Shown: positions 1 to 11,145, counted from the stretch's first letter. The stretch is 64,000 bases of DNA from Torymus aiolomorphi (GCA_036365515.1 CM070876.1:96171300-96235299); one strand, 5' to 3'. Notes: generated from the sequence alone by a model not told the origin. Translations and numbers: made by a program.

Positions 1-14
1 GCGCCCGTTACACG

Positions 15-801
15 GTATATAAAAAAAAATAATATCTTCTAATTTTCAGCCCAAAAGGTCTCATTGTACATATTCTAGAATTTCTTAAAATTTCAAAAAC
101 TGCTTAAAATAGACCATTTTCAATCATTTTCCTGAGCCTTCAAATCAAGGTTTTGAAGCGTTAAACACTGCACTTTTTTCGTCTTTCTGCCAATTTTGTG
201 GATAATTTTTTTGCATTTCAATTACGTAAAAACGTAAGTATCAAAATTTCAAAATTTTTTGTCATTTTTAAGCTCAAGCTTTTCTCTCAAATAAAAAGAT
301 AATTGGATTCTTAAAAATCATTATTTTTTTTATTAGAAATGAGCCTTAATTCCTTTTTTAATGTTTTGAATTTTATCATTTTTGAGGCTTTGTAACTTTT
401 TTTCTATATAAATATTTTTACTTGATCTTTTGAGGAAAACTCATTCCATATATAATATTAATTCCCAAAGACCCATTTTTGAGAGACCCTCTCAGGTAAT
501 GGGATGGCCTCTACTCCATGCTCAATTTCTGTATACTATTTATTATATGGAGAGGGCATGGAAAACTTTGAAATTTTGATGTTTATATTCTTACGTATGT
601 AGCGTTACCTAAAAGAGACATTGGAACAAAATAAAATATAATGCAGTGTTGAAATCTTTAAAAGTTTGAAAAGAACGCTTAGGAAAAATGATTGAAAATG
701 GACTCTTTTAGTCAGTTTTTAAACTTTTTAAAAATTCCAGGTTATGTCTAATAAGAAACCCTTTTGGGCTGAAACTAAGCAGAAGTTATTTTTTTATATA
801 C
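15..801. repeat. Palindromic MITE-like element with ~250 bp arms
   Basis: The left end (from GTATATAAAAAAAAATAA at 15) reappears inverted at the right end (…TTATTTTTTTATATAC at 801). The match continues inward for about 250 bases with substitutions and small gaps, for example the stretch around TTTCAGCCCAAAAGG at 46 and its reverse complement near 757. The ~290 base centre is not inverted. There is no coding capacity, so this looks like a non-autonomous inverted-repeat element. I could not define a target-site duplication. Confidence 0.6.
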
Positions 802-1844
802 TTTTAGAAAAAAATGTGGGATAAATCGGAGAGAGGCTCCCGACAACTTTTATCGAAAAGTAATGGAAAGCGTAGCGGAAAATTGCCGATGTGGAGCGAA
901 GTTGTGCAACGGAGTTATTTGATCAATTCAGAATACGCACAACTATGTAACCAAATACGTATAGTGAATGAGTAAGATAAGGTTAAGATATGTTATAGTT
1001 TAGGCAGACGGGGTGAGGTGATGCTGTGGTGGGGGGGGGGGGGGGCGAGGAGGGGGTTAGGCCTTTCACATTTCCTTTAAAAAGACGTATAACTAATCAC
1101 ATTTTTACGTTATATTGAGGGGTGCAAGGGGGGAGGACTGAGTAGTAAGCGTTTTTCTTATAACTATAGGAAGATATACACGTGTGATTCCGACGTACAC
1201 AATTTCGAACAAATTTGTTAGGGTTTAAGCGATTTCGAAATTTTGACCTGTACACTTGACCTGAAATAACCCATGTACAAAATTGTTGACAATAGCTTCA
1301 GTCAAAGGAAATATAAAAAGCAAAAATTTTAAGATGTATCGCATTAAAATCCATCAATTGATTTAGCCTGTAGATGATGGCAGGTCATAATAAATTATTG
1401 TTTTCAGTAGAGAGCTTTAAAGATATAAATACAAAATTTGATATTATATGAAACCTCATGGACGAACTATTTTTGTTTAAATATTTGCATCTTTTCAGCA
1501 TATATACAGTCAAAAAAATTTTTTAAATTAAAAATTTAAAACATTTTTGTTGACTATCCATTGACTCCTGCTAATTACTTCTCTGACCTGCAAAAAATAA
1601 TTCTGTTTAACTTGACAGCTATTAATAAATGGAACGAGTAAGGTTCTTACCAATCTATTTCTATCTCTCTTCCTCCATGTAAACGTGCTAAATATATTTA
1701 TATACTTGCCCCTCTTTATCCTCCGATATGGTCTGCCTGTTGATAATAATTAATTCAATACAAAAGTACATAAAGGATACCATTCTAACTTCTATTACAC
1801 TTTTGAAACGCTGCCGTGGTGGGCACAAAACTTCAGTGAGAATT
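802..1844. other. Non-coding flank
   Basis: No gene is visible. The stretch is AT-rich with a run of about 15 G at ~1031-1045 and no convincing reading frame. A 64-codon minus-strand frame at 1688-1882 resembles nothing and runs into the piggyBac-like terminus. Confidence 0.5.
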
Positions 1845-2236
1845 TTAACCCTTTGAGGAGCAGTGGGACGTATACGTCCCACCTATTTGGTCTCAGTTTT
1901 TTTCATATTTCTAATATATTTTTGCAGATTCTATATACAAATAAACGTTTTTTAGGCTCCTGGATATCTAAGTTATCAAAAATTCATGCACGATTGCAAT
2001 AATTTATTTATTTGTATGTTTGTTATAAACAATTGACGTGACAAAACTCGGTTTTCTCAGGAAAAAATCGGGTTTTCTGTAACCTGAATAGCTGAAGCTC
2101 TGAAAATTTTTTTACTTATTCTCCGTACATAGTTTCATAATATATATTTTTTTCAGAATTTTTCGTACGCTAGTTTTTCAAAAAAAATTTTGGAACTTTC
2201 GAAAAATGAATATTTTTCAAGATTATTTATTATGAA

Positions 2237-3297
2237 AGTAGTAAGGGGACCGGTATAGCGATACGGTCCCCCGCTGTGCGGTGTGTAGGGGCCATGTGGC
2301 ACCCCGCTGTGCGGTGTGTATGGGTCCTCAAGTTTGACAAGGTCATTAAGTCAAGTATTTACAGTAGCAAGTGTGAATACAAGCTAATTAGTGTAAACAA
2401 TGGGGGTGATTTATTACAACCATACACAACCCATAAACAATGGCCCACTTATCGCGACCGCTATGACGCCATGCCACTATACATGCCCCACGTGTGTTGC
2501 CGTATATGTCTTGACTTGAGGTGGTGAGGGGCGAGCGCTTTGGCTGTACGCGCAACACCATAAAGACCCATAGGGTGCGAGGCCTCTCGCCGTATAGACC
2601 GTGTGCTGTGTGTATGGGCCCCAACTGTGAACACAAGTTAATTAGGGTAAATAATGGGATGAATTAACCCCATAAATAATGACCTACTTATCGCTCCCGC
2701 CATGACGCTATGCCGCTATACCTGCCCGGCGCATGCCGTCATATATTCAACTTGGGGTGGTGGGGGAAGAGTCCTTTGGATGTACGCGCTACGCCATAAA
2801 GACCTCTCGCTGTACGCGCTACGCCATAAAGACCTCTCGCTGTATAGACCGCGTGCTGTGTGTATGGGTCCCAAGTGTGACAAGGTCATTAGCAGGTGTG
2901 AAAACAAGCTAAAAAGGATAAACAATGGGTTGGATTATTACCCATAAATAATGGCCCACTTACAGCTCCCACCATGACGCCATGCCGCTATACCTACCCG
3001 GCGCGTGCCGCCGTATATGCTCCGACTCGACGTGGTGGTGGTGGTGGGAGAGACCTTTGGCTATAGGCTCTACGCTATAAAAGTCCCATAGAGTGCTGGA
3101 GCAAGGCCACTCGCTGTATAGACCGTGTGTATGTGTTTGTGTGTGTTTGTGTGTGTGCATGTGTTTGTGTGTGTATGTACGTGTGTGTGTGTGTGTTCGC
3201 AATGAGAAGTTGGGTATGGGAATAGGGAGTTGGTGTAAAGGAGAGGTCTGCAAATAAAAAAGCTGTTGATGAAAAAAATAAATTTTTATTTATTTAA
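2237..3297 (+). repeat. Polinton left terminal inverted repeat with three ~260 bp subrepeats
   Basis: This is the inverted counterpart of 18057-18759. It contains three diverged tandem units (about 2370-2630, 2630-2890, 2890-3125), each with motifs such as CTATACCTGCCCGGCG, TACGCGCTACGCCATAAAGA and GTATAGACCG. A TG-rich microsatellite lies at ~3125-3198, followed by TTCGCAATGAGAAGTTG. The middle unit carries an internal 31 bp duplication. The short frames here have no protein features and are repeat artefacts. Confidence 0.9.
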
Positions 3298-3586
3298 TCC
3301 TAGAAGAAAGTTAGTCTTACGTTAACATAACTACCAACATCACGAACGCACAATTTTATTTTAACTTATACACGAATTACTATTTTACAGACGGTAATAT
3401 AAATATCGACATCACTAACGCACAATTTTTATTTTAACTTATAATACGAATTACTCTTTTACAAGCACACCATACGCATTCAGTCAATCGCAAACATTTT
3501 ATTTCGGTTTCACTTTTTAATCATTGTTTTTAAGCGCGAAATATAAAATTTGTATTAATAATAACGATGCTGACACTTAGCACTAC
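3298..3586. repeat. Tandem ~70 bp duplication inside the Polinton left end
   Basis: Two copies of a segment containing ACGCACAATTTTATTTTAAC and ACGAATTACT lie at ~3335-3390 and ~3408-3465. There is no gene; this is the downstream flank of the minus-strand gene at 3624-4076. Confidence 0.6.
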
Positions 3587-3623
3587 TTAGCACACACACC
3601 GCATTGATACTGCTTGCTCCCTG

Positions 3624-4076
3624 TCACTTTTGAGGCATGCAAACGCACCGTCGATGGCGACACGTGTTGCACGGTGCGTATCGTAGCTCGCAAATAGAGC
3701 ACGGACGCATCGGTTTTTTGAGTACTTCTGCCGTATGTTGACACCATCGCCATCCTGAAGGTAACTTTTCGGTATACGCCATAGCATGCTTGTGCGCCTT
3801 ACCAAATTTTTCTAGGGCGATATTCGCCGCGGTATTTAACTTGCACAGCACATCCGTCATCTCCTCCAGGAGCTCGCTGTAGTACACGCGGGTATGCGGC
3901 GATGTTGCCGAGGCAAACCGACAACTAATTTCGCCTACAAATTCCGCCATAAAGGCTGAATCCCGCTGCACATCGTTAAACGCGCTAAAATTAACTTTGA
4001 TATATTGTTGTATTTTGGCGCGTTTGTACGACAGCTTGTCGTAGTACGCGAGTCGGCGCGCACTGATCGCCTTCAT
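3624..4076 (-). CDS. Uncharacterised Polinton left-end protein with C-terminal Cys cluster
   Basis: An intact 150-residue frame and the only leftward Polinton gene, transcribed away from the rest. I do not recognise the family. The N-terminal ~120 residues are mixed charged helical sequence (start MKAISARRLAYYDKLSYKRA). The last ~25 residues are cysteine-rich: CSIC, then CNTC, then CVC with flanking His/Arg, which suggests a small zinc-binding module. The start is the first ATG in the frame, just inside an AT-rich, promoter-like gap (4077-4140). The position next to the TIR fits an early or regulatory gene, which is inference. Being open in a copy where other genes are broken suggests recent or slow decay, not function. 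Confidence 0.55.
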   Translation of the reverse strand: MKAISARRLAYYDKLSYKRAKIQQYIKVNFSAFNDVQRDSAFMAEFVGEISCRFASATSPHTRVYYSELLEEMTDVLCKLNTAANIALEKFGKAHKHAMAYTEKLPSGWRWCQHTAEVLKKPMRPCSICELRYAPCNTCRHRRCVCMPQK

Positions 4077-4317
4077 AGCGCTGGAATACTACAATTTAAA
4101 AATTATTTATTAATAAACACACACTAATCACTGAGCCGCTTTATGGGGAGCACGAACTGTGCAGGTCGCTCAAGCACGGACAGCTCGCACTGCTGCTGCA
4201 CTGAGGGCACCGAAGAATATCGCATCTCCAACAGCGCGCCCAATTCAGTGCTGTACGTTGATACAACCCGCAGTCAAAACACCACTCCTGGATGGTTGGT
4301 GCTGTAGGTGCTGTAGG

Positions 4318-4372
4318 TGGTGGTGGTGGTGGTGGTGGTGGTGGTGGTGGTGGTGGTGGTGGTGGTGGTGGT
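4318..4372. repeat. (GGT)n microsatellite
   Basis: About 17 copies of GGT, ending GTGGTAGTGG. It produces spurious poly-Trp and poly-His frames on the two strands and lies in the divergent promoter region between the two left-most genes. Confidence 0.95.
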
Positions 4373-4453
4373 AGTGGTGAAAGGTATTTTCTGATACCAC
4401 GTGTATACTGTATTCAAAACATTCGACGCCGTTGACGCCGCCAAAAAATCGCG

Positions 4454-4462
4454 CTATAAAAG
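4454..4462 (+). promoter_or_regulatory. TATA box upstream of the spliced left-end gene
   Basis: CTATAAAAG lies 56 bases before a well-contexted start codon (CACCATGG at 4514-4521). A possible initiator (CCAGTC) lies about 25-30 bases downstream. Spacing fits a eukaryotic pol II core promoter. Confidence 0.55.
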
Positions 4463-4517
4463 AGGTGAGGGCCACTTATGGTCCTACCAGTCTTTCTTTC
4501 GAACGAGAAGCGTCACC

Positions 4518-4985
4518 ATGGAGAATTTTGTCGCTTGTAAAAGTTTACGGGAAGCCGTATTGCGTCTCGCAGCGCAATCACGCTCTAGTAGAGGCGACGC
4601 GTGGCGTACACGTCTGAGGACGTTGTCTTCCACGGAACTTGTCAATCAGTTACGACGCTTGTTACGGCTGACTGGTTATCGGGCGATAGCAAGATTATTC
4701 CGTACGTTCAGGCATTCGCGAGATGTACAGCGTATCATCGGGGAATTTGTGGTCGAGTACAACTTGGACAGATTGCCTGTTTTTAGAAAGCTCATGAGCG
4801 AGTACGAGGAGCTATTGGGTAAGTGAAAAAATTTTTAATATTTTTCCTAAACTTTTTTTAAAAATTTAGTTCTCTAAAAACATTTTTTTCCAGCTTTAGA
4901 AGATTTATTGCGCGACAGCGATTCTGATAGCGAAAATATCGAAGCTGATGACGGGGAGAGCAGCGACGCCACTCACTTTGAGTAG
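4518..4985 (+). CDS. Spliced left-end Polinton gene, first exons (unknown function)
   Basis: Starting at the ATG in CACCATGG, exon 1 runs to 4818. A textbook donor (GG|GTAAGTG) and acceptor (TTTTTTTCCAG) then define a 75 bp intron (4819-4893), and the frame joins across it. Exon 2 continues in frame to a TAG at 4983. The predicted product is about 130 residues: a basic, helix-rich first part (start MENFVACKSLREAV, many Arg/Leu) and a strongly acidic tail rich in Asp, Ser and Glu. Coding-like sequence continues in frame past the TAG, so this stop may be a nonsense mutation. I do not recognise the family. Confidence 0.5.
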
Positions 4986-5828
4986 AATGCAGATGATACA
5001 CCGTCTCAACCCGGGCCGTTTGGGGTGGCAAGCGGTTCGGCTCTCACTGATGGACGACAAAATCCTGTAGCTCGCAGGCTATCGTTTGACACTGATAACG
5101 ATGAGGCTGATGATGGTAGCCCGCAGCAACAAATCTGGGTTGCCGACGTACACAACGCACCTCTTTCCGCCGATAATCCGCCTACAGAAGCGGTGTCTGA
5201 CAGCGAAGAGGAGCTCCCCGTAAGCCCGAACCTTATTAATGTGGAGGACCATGAAAGGGCGAATCTAGAAATGGAGGCGGTAGAAAATGAGCGCGAGTAT
5301 ATACTGGAGGCGTTATCACCATACGTGGAGCCGGGGGAAGCCGTTCACCGGGCGTTTTTAAGCGATCCTCCTTAGGCGTCAGCAGATGTAGGCATCGCGA
5401 ATACCGCACAAAATCGCTACAACATCTTGAGCAATTTTTACCTTGGAGATCCCGGAGCATACGATAATAATTTTAACCCGTGGGACGAAGTTCATCTGCG
5501 TATAAATGAGCGAAAGTTAAATTAATTTTTCTTTTTTGTAATGTAAAAAAAGAGCATGCTGTTAAAAAAAAAATATTTTTCTTTTTTAGTCATAAGACAT
5601 CGGGATAGTATATCGTACCACTATCCCTATGACATTCCCGATATACCTGAGGTTTAAGAGCGGTTTTTGAGTATACTCCATGCACCACGCGCACAGATGT
5701 TGCGTTGGTTCCATGACCAGGCGGAAAATATATTTTCGCCGTTGTATACTGAAATAGATCTTGCGGATCTATGTTGTTCGTGTAAGCGAGAGTTTTCGCG
5801 GGCCACCATAAGAACAGAAAATTACTAA
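4986..5828 (+). pseudogene. Continuation of the left-end gene, interrupted by stops
   Basis: In frame after the TAG at 4983 comes an acidic, low-complexity stretch (5025-5375, for example DTDNDEADDG and SDSEEELP) to a second TAG at 5373, then about 50 more coding-like codons to 5522. After an AT-rich, intron-like gap with acceptor TTCTTTTTTAG near 5589, another coding-like block runs to ~5828. It contains a TAA near 5656 and a Cys pair (CCSC). This suggests one longer, multi-exon acidic protein inactivated by several nonsense codons. An alternative is a set of separate short proteins. Confidence 0.4.
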
Positions 5829-5885
5829 AAAAGAGAAATGTTTAAATAATATTAAAAGCTGACGACAATTCATTTTATTCATTTA

Positions 5886-8812
5886 GAGGCCCGTCAATCC
5901 TCTCTTCAGGTAGGCGCTGGTGAAGATCGTAGCAGAAGCAACAGCAGCCACAGCAGCAGTAGCAGCATCACGCGCGACGACGGGGCTGACGCAGGGCCCG
6001 AGCGGTTTATTATAGCTGCCGAGAGGGAACAGTACATGCGTAGGTTTGCTGTTCACGGCCGCTCGGTCAGTTTTAATATACGCGACCCACCTGCCGGGGA
6101 AAACCCTGTATTATGGCTCGAGGAAAGCATTAGTGACATTTACGAATACATTAAACGAATACATTACATCTAACTTTCCACCTAGCACATTAATCGGCGT
6201 GAGTATTCGTAGTGATCGGTTTGCGCGGGGGCCCGGACGGTTGTCGTTCAGGCCTATTGAAAATTTCAGTTACTTAGATTTATGGAATTTGATAAATTCT
6301 ATAAGTCAAAGTAACGCAGTTTTGGGTATCGATGACACAATAGCCTTAAAAATAGATTACGTTGGAATGCCTGTTGGTGCAGGAAGAGCATGACCAAAAC
6401 AAGCGCTAAGCATAGGTAGTCTTCGTAAACGCTCGATCGTAACAATAAAAAACGAGGACAATTTATGTTTGCCGCGCGCGCTCGTAGTAGCGAGAGCACA
6501 CTTAGTTCTTAAAACATCCGAATGCGCGGAGACGCGCGACGAGTGATGCGTAATCCGCGACGGCCGGCGAAAATTGCAGAAAGAGCGCGCAGAGAAACAC
6601 GTGCACGATGCAGGAGTAATTTTACCGCTAGAGGGTGTGGATTCCGCGAGTTGACGGCGTTTCAAGATTTTTTTGCTGCGGAGGGTATTGCTATGGTTAT
6701 ATTTGAAAAGTGCAACTTGGGTAGCGGCGAACCTCCGTTATTTGGCGGTCGAAACAAGATTCAAGATTTAAATGCACCGCTTCACGGTATTATTTATTTA
6801 ATCTTTGAGGAGCAGTCTAAACACTTTAACGTGATTACTAATTTATTTGCTGCGGCCGGGTCAAAATTTTTTTGCTCTTATTGTAACAAGGGTTTTCGCC
6901 GTATTGGGCAACACACGTGTAAACGAACTTGTGAATCTTGCTTTGTTACACCTCCATGTAGGAGTGACGGTGTAGAAATGATAGAGTGCACAGAGTGTGG
7001 ACGTAAATTTTTCGGGCATGATTGTTTCGGTAATCACAAGCGCGCGGGTTCATACAAAAAAAATAATCGCAAAGTGTGCGACGTCGTGCGGCTATGCGAA
7101 AATTGTTTAAAAATAGTAAATACGCAGCACAGTCAACACGAGTGTGGTATTAGTTATTGTAAACAATGTTCGAAGCGGCAACCGTTCAATCATGCATGTT
7201 TCATGCAACCAATTGGTGGTGGTGGTAGTTGTGGTGGGAACTTGAAAGTGGAAAAAACATTTTTGTATATTTTTTACGATTTTGAGATCCGTCAGGATAC
7301 GCCGTATGGAGAAAACGCCCGAATTCACGTGTCGAATTGCATAGACGTGGACGACCTTAAAATCATTTGTAGCAAATATGGCGTGCGCAAGTTCATTTTC
7401 ACAGACGATCCGGTAAAACAGCTCTTGAGCTTGTGCATTCGGGAAAGAACTGAATTTTCCGAAATTGTATGCATTGCGCACAATACCAAGTCTTTTGATG
7501 CTTAATTCATTTTAAAAGAATTGGCCGAAAACTCTGAGCGCACAACCCCCAGCGTCATTTTGAACGGTCAAAATATTACAATGTTGAAGTACGGACGAAC
7601 CAAGTTTATCGACAGCATCAACTATTTTCAAACGAAATTAAGTGCTCTACCTGCTACCTTCGGTTTACCCGAAAGTAGTAAGAAGGGCTATTTTCCACAT
7701 CTGTTTAACACCCTCGAGAACCAGAGGCACGTTGGGCCTCTACCAGCGCTAGAGTTTTATTGCTCTGACACTATGTCGCCAGCTGAGCGTGCCGTTTTTC
7801 TCGACGGGCATGAAAATACCAGCCCTGGCTATATATTCGACTTTCAAAAAGAGATAGTCGAATATTGCCAGATGGACGTGGAAATACTGAGGCACGCGTG
7901 TATACAATTTCGAAAAATATTTCTCGAGGTAGGCGAAACGGACCCATTTGTATCAGCGTGTACAATCGCGTCGGCGTGTTCGTACGTTTTTTGTCGTCAT
8001 ATATTGACGACTACGATCGCGAAGAAGGAATAAGGTTAGACCGGGAAAAGATGGAAAAAAATTCGGGTTTACGTTCGGTCACAAAACTCTGCTTAAATTT
8101 ATTTTGGGGAAAGTTTGGGCAACGGTCGAATTTAAAACAAGCGGAAGTGGTCAAAACACGCGAGGGGCTACTGAAACTGCTCACGACCCCTGAAAAGGAA
8201 GTTTTCGACGTGCTCCCGGTTAGCTAGGATCTTTTGTACGCAAATTGGCGCTATAAAGAGGACGCTGTAGAGTCGGCGCCGAACACAAATGTGGTACTAG
8301 CAGCCTACACCACCGAGCAGGCGCGTCTCGAGATTTACTCGTATATAGAGAAGCTTTCGGCCAACCGCGTTCTCTACCTGGATACCGATTCGTGTATATT
8401 CAAGTGCAACGAAAAAGACCCTTCAGAGTATAGACCTCCTTTAGGCACTCTTCTAGGCAGCATGACGGACGAGCTCAAGGGCTACAGAGAGGGAACTTAT
8501 ATTACCAGCTTTCTCTCTGGGGGTCCGAAATTTTATGCCTTTCGTGCGCTCGTCTCATCGACCGGCATCACTCACGAATGCTGTAAAGTAAAGGGAATTT
8601 TTCTTAATAGCGCCAATACAAGCAAGATCAATTTCGCTAGTATCGAGCGCTTGATCGCAGAGTATTTCGATAATGGCGACGAGAGCTCGCCTATCGTTTT
8701 GAAATAGAATGCGATCAGACGCACTCGCACGCACGAGGTCGTTACATAGTTCTGAGAAATCGAAGATATTTCCAACACGACGTTTCGCTTCCTTTCGGCT
8801 ATAAGCGCAAAT
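5886..8812 (+). pseudogene. pPolB: Protein-primed DNA polymerase B of Polinton type, inactivated
   Basis: The polymerase that would replicate the element. Order of what is visible: a Ser-rich N-terminal block (from ~5886); a conserved N-terminal Polinton module (6126-6393, with FARGPGRLSFRP and ISQSNAVLGI); a linker with NEDNLCLPRALVVAR (6440s); Cys/His zinc fingers (6870-7200); exonuclease motif I (FYDFEI, ~7277), II (AHNTKSFDA, ~7478) and III (YCQMDVEIL, ~7864); palm motif B (KLCLNLFWGKFGQR, ~8086); and motif C (YLDTDS, ~8373). Lesions: frameshifts near 6126, 6395-6520 and 6620, TAA at 7503 inside exo motif II, TAG at 8225 and stops after 8705. A deletion plus frameshift near 7975-8015 removes the palm start including motif A. 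It cannot encode an active polymerase. Confidence 0.9.
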
Positions 8813-9315
8813 GAATAATTGTATATTTTATTGCGTTGAATGCTGTAACTTTTGTATATTTTTCATAATAATAAAAAATGTATTGTAGACATGTAAACTT
8901 TTTTTTACGTGTTAATTATTTTCCACCCATATCCCCTCATCCCATGTACCTATTCAGAGCGGTGATCAGCTAACCCGCGCGTGCGTCGCGGAGATCAACG
9001 GAACAATGCGTTAAACATGCAGCGATGGTTGCTTGTATCCGCGAAAGTGACCTGATCAACGCGGTAAATATACTTATCCGCGCACGCGGGCCGGAGTATG
9101 CTAATGACTGCGGAAGTCACCACCGCGGAAGTCACCACCGCGGTGATATGGTGATCTCCGCGCGTGCGCGCCCGTCGCCCCGCCGCGGGGATCGTAAATA
9201 TCGTAGCATTGCTATATGCGGAGATGTTTTCCACGTACTTCATCGTCAGCTGAGCGCGTGACGAGTTAAGGGTTTAAAAAGGGCTGCACGCGTGTAATTT
9301 TCTTTGTTCGTAAAT
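8813..9315. promoter_or_regulatory. GC-rich intergenic region before the ATPase
   Basis: No gene. An AT-rich start is followed by a GC-rich block (8960-9240) with repeated and inverted CCGCGCGTGCG-type words and a 15 bp tandem duplication (GCGGAAGTCACCACC twice, ~9110-9140). A TTTAAAAAGG (~9273) lies ~40 bases before the ATPase start and could serve as a TATA-like element. A promoter role is inference. Confidence 0.4.
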
Positions 9316-9978
9316 ATGGACACGCGATGGAAGCATCCTTTTACTTGCTGCGTGTGCGGCCCCACAGGCTGCGGTAAAACTTTATTCGTTAAAAGCTTTC
9401 TCGCCTACCTGCCAGAGGTCTGCGACGCACATTTCGACCGTGTCCTATTTTATTACGCCGAATGACAAGACGCCTACAGACGAGATTTTAAACCCAATGG
9501 GCCACCCATCGAGTTTCGAGAGGGCCTTCCACAGATGGCGGATTACTCGAGTGACAATGAGAAAAAAAAGTTACTCATTCTCGACGACCTCATGCGTGAA
9601 TCGTCGAGCGATGTTATTTTAGATTTATTTACAATGGGTAGTCATCACAAAAATATTAGTGTAATATTCGTTACGCAAAACGTATTTCACAAAGGTAAGG
9701 CACAGCGCGACATTAGTTTGAATACCAAGTACGAGTATCTGGTATTGTTAAAAAATCCTCGCGACAGAGCACAAATACAGCACCTAGCGCGACAAATTTT
9801 TCCAGAAGATTCGGCTTTTTTGCGTGAGGCCTATCTAGACGCTACGCGTGAACCTCACTCCTATCTTTTTATCGATCTCTCTCAAGCCTGCTTAGACGAG
9901 TTTAGATTTCGAGCAAACATATTTCCCAATGCCGGAACGCACGTTGCCTACGTACCCAAGTACTTTAAATCGCGGTGA
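9316..9978 (+). pseudogene. Genome-packaging ATPase (FtsK/HerA-type) with one nonsense codon
   Basis: The DNA-packaging motor of Polintons. The ATG at 9316 opens a frame with Walker A GPTGCGKT (codons ~16-23) and, after a stop, Walker B LLILDDLM (~9570) and the sensor-like VIFVTQN (~9664). Total length of about 220 codons fits the family. The only visible lesion is an in-frame TGA at 9463-9465. The reading frame continues past it without a shift, and the region after it is fully open to 9978. It sits between polymerase and capsid genes as in other Polintons. Expression would yield a truncated or ATG-internal product lacking the P-loop. Confidence 0.85.
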
Positions 9979-10011
9979 ATGAGGCGTGCATTAATCTGTC
10001 GGGAAAAAACT

Positions 10012-10389
10012 ATGGCGCCGATAGATCGTAAAGCGGTAGCCTGTGGTAAACATTTCCCGAAAAGAAACCTTGCTCTCTTGAACGCTCTTTGTCATGGGGA
10101 CAAAAGACACCGTGTTGCTATAGCGCGCACAGCTGATAAACCTCTCGTCAGATGAATATGCGAGTGTGTGTTGAACGTTTTGCAGGGCGTCATAAAACTA
10201 GGCGATTTCGAAAAGGGCCGATTGCGTAAACATAAGCAAACGCTGCGTAAGCTGATCCGTATTAGTGATAGAGGCAGCGGTACGTGGAAATCGAAGAAAC
10301 GGGTCATTATACAAAACGGCGGGTCGTTTTTACCACTCTTACTTACTCCGATCGTAGGAGTGCTTATCTCAAATGGAGCGAGCTCGTAA
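10012..10389 (+). pseudogene. Short Polinton protein with hydrophobic C-terminus (PX-like), one stop
   Basis: The frame from the ATG at 10012 encodes a basic protein. Its ending, GGSFLPLLLTPIVGVLIS, follows a Lys/Arg-rich stretch. This layout (basic body, RGG-like turn, short membrane-active tail) recurs in small Polinton and adenovirus-related core or membrane peptides, so I infer a virion accessory role. A TGA at 10153 interrupts it, and coding continues in frame to 10389. The 3' end overlaps the next gene by 17 bases. Confidence 0.55.
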
Positions 10390-11119
10390 GATGATCCTTG
10401 TGCCGGAGCCGCCACCGGAGACATCGCAATCTAAAGTCATGAAGGCGGAGGAGAGGGCGAGGAATACGAATGAAAAAACTCTGCAAACACCAGGTGATCA
10501 TTTTTCTCGTCTGAATGGTGAAATGTACGATCTTTTAAGCTCAAAAGCAGCTAGAGACGATTACGCAAAGTGCGTAAAATATCTACAGATTTTACATCGC
10601 TATCTTTTCTTCCGTGATAACGAGCGTAGCGCTGTGCGTGAGGAACACCTTGAAATAGACGAGGTCGAAGAGGCGCTTGCACCGCTGTCCGAGGACGGCA
10701 TACTCGTGGGCGTATCGAAAGTATACGCGCGCAAAGCGCTTCTCTTGCTTCGCCGTTGGAAAGTTACTGTACCCGAGCGTCTCAAGTGGGATAACTCAGG
10801 CACTATTACTATAGATGGTCGTGTAATTGCTCGGTCCAATATAACAGAGTTAATCATCGGCGCATTGAAAAAGAACAGTAAGGACGAGGAGGCGCCCGTT
10901 GACCGCATTGAAATTGCAAAATTTCTCAAAACTTCCGAAACACCGGGAAATTTAATTAATAATCCAACAGTTTTAAAAATTGGCCAAATATTGACGGATC
11001 CTCAGCGCTCGGCCAAACGTCACCTATCCACACCTGTAAAGCACGAATCACCCCAGCTGTCTATACAGACTCGCAGTAAAAAACAAGCGAAAAAAAAGTG
11101 GCTCACGCTTGGTTTGTAA
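10373..11119 (+). CDS. Conserved Polinton protein of unknown function
   Basis: Intact, 248 residues. A central segment with WDNSGTITIDGRVIARSNIT, preceded by a helical leucine-rich LLLLRRW, matches the pattern W-x-G-x-I-x-G-x-x-I-x-x-(S/T)NI-x-x-L(I/V) that I associate with a conserved Polinton protein (sometimes a short separate gene) found next to the capsid block. The C-terminus is Lys-rich. The start is the first ATG and overlaps the previous frame by 17 bases. There is no catalytic motif; a structural or DNA-binding role is inference. Confidence 0.6.
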   Translation: MERARKMILVPEPPPETSQSKVMKAEERARNTNEKTLQTPGDHFSRLNGEMYDLLSSKAARDDYAKCVKYLQILHRYLFFRDNERSAVREEHLEIDEVEEALAPLSEDGILVGVSKVYARKALLLLRRWKVTVPERLKWDNSGTITIDGRVIARSNITELIIGALKKNSKDEEAPVDRIEIAKFLKTSETPGNLINNPTVLKIGQILTDPQRSAKRHLSTPVKHESPQLSIQTRSKKQAKKKWLTLGL

Positions 11120-11145
11120 AATAAAAAATGACGTACGAAAAATAA

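Noticed and set aside
2276..3253. Several 70-97 codon frames in the Polinton TIR
   Set aside because: They follow the subrepeats and appear on both strands; no protein family features.
4159..4475. Frames ending in poly-Trp or containing poly-His on the two strands
   Set aside because: They are translations of the (GGT)n microsatellite.
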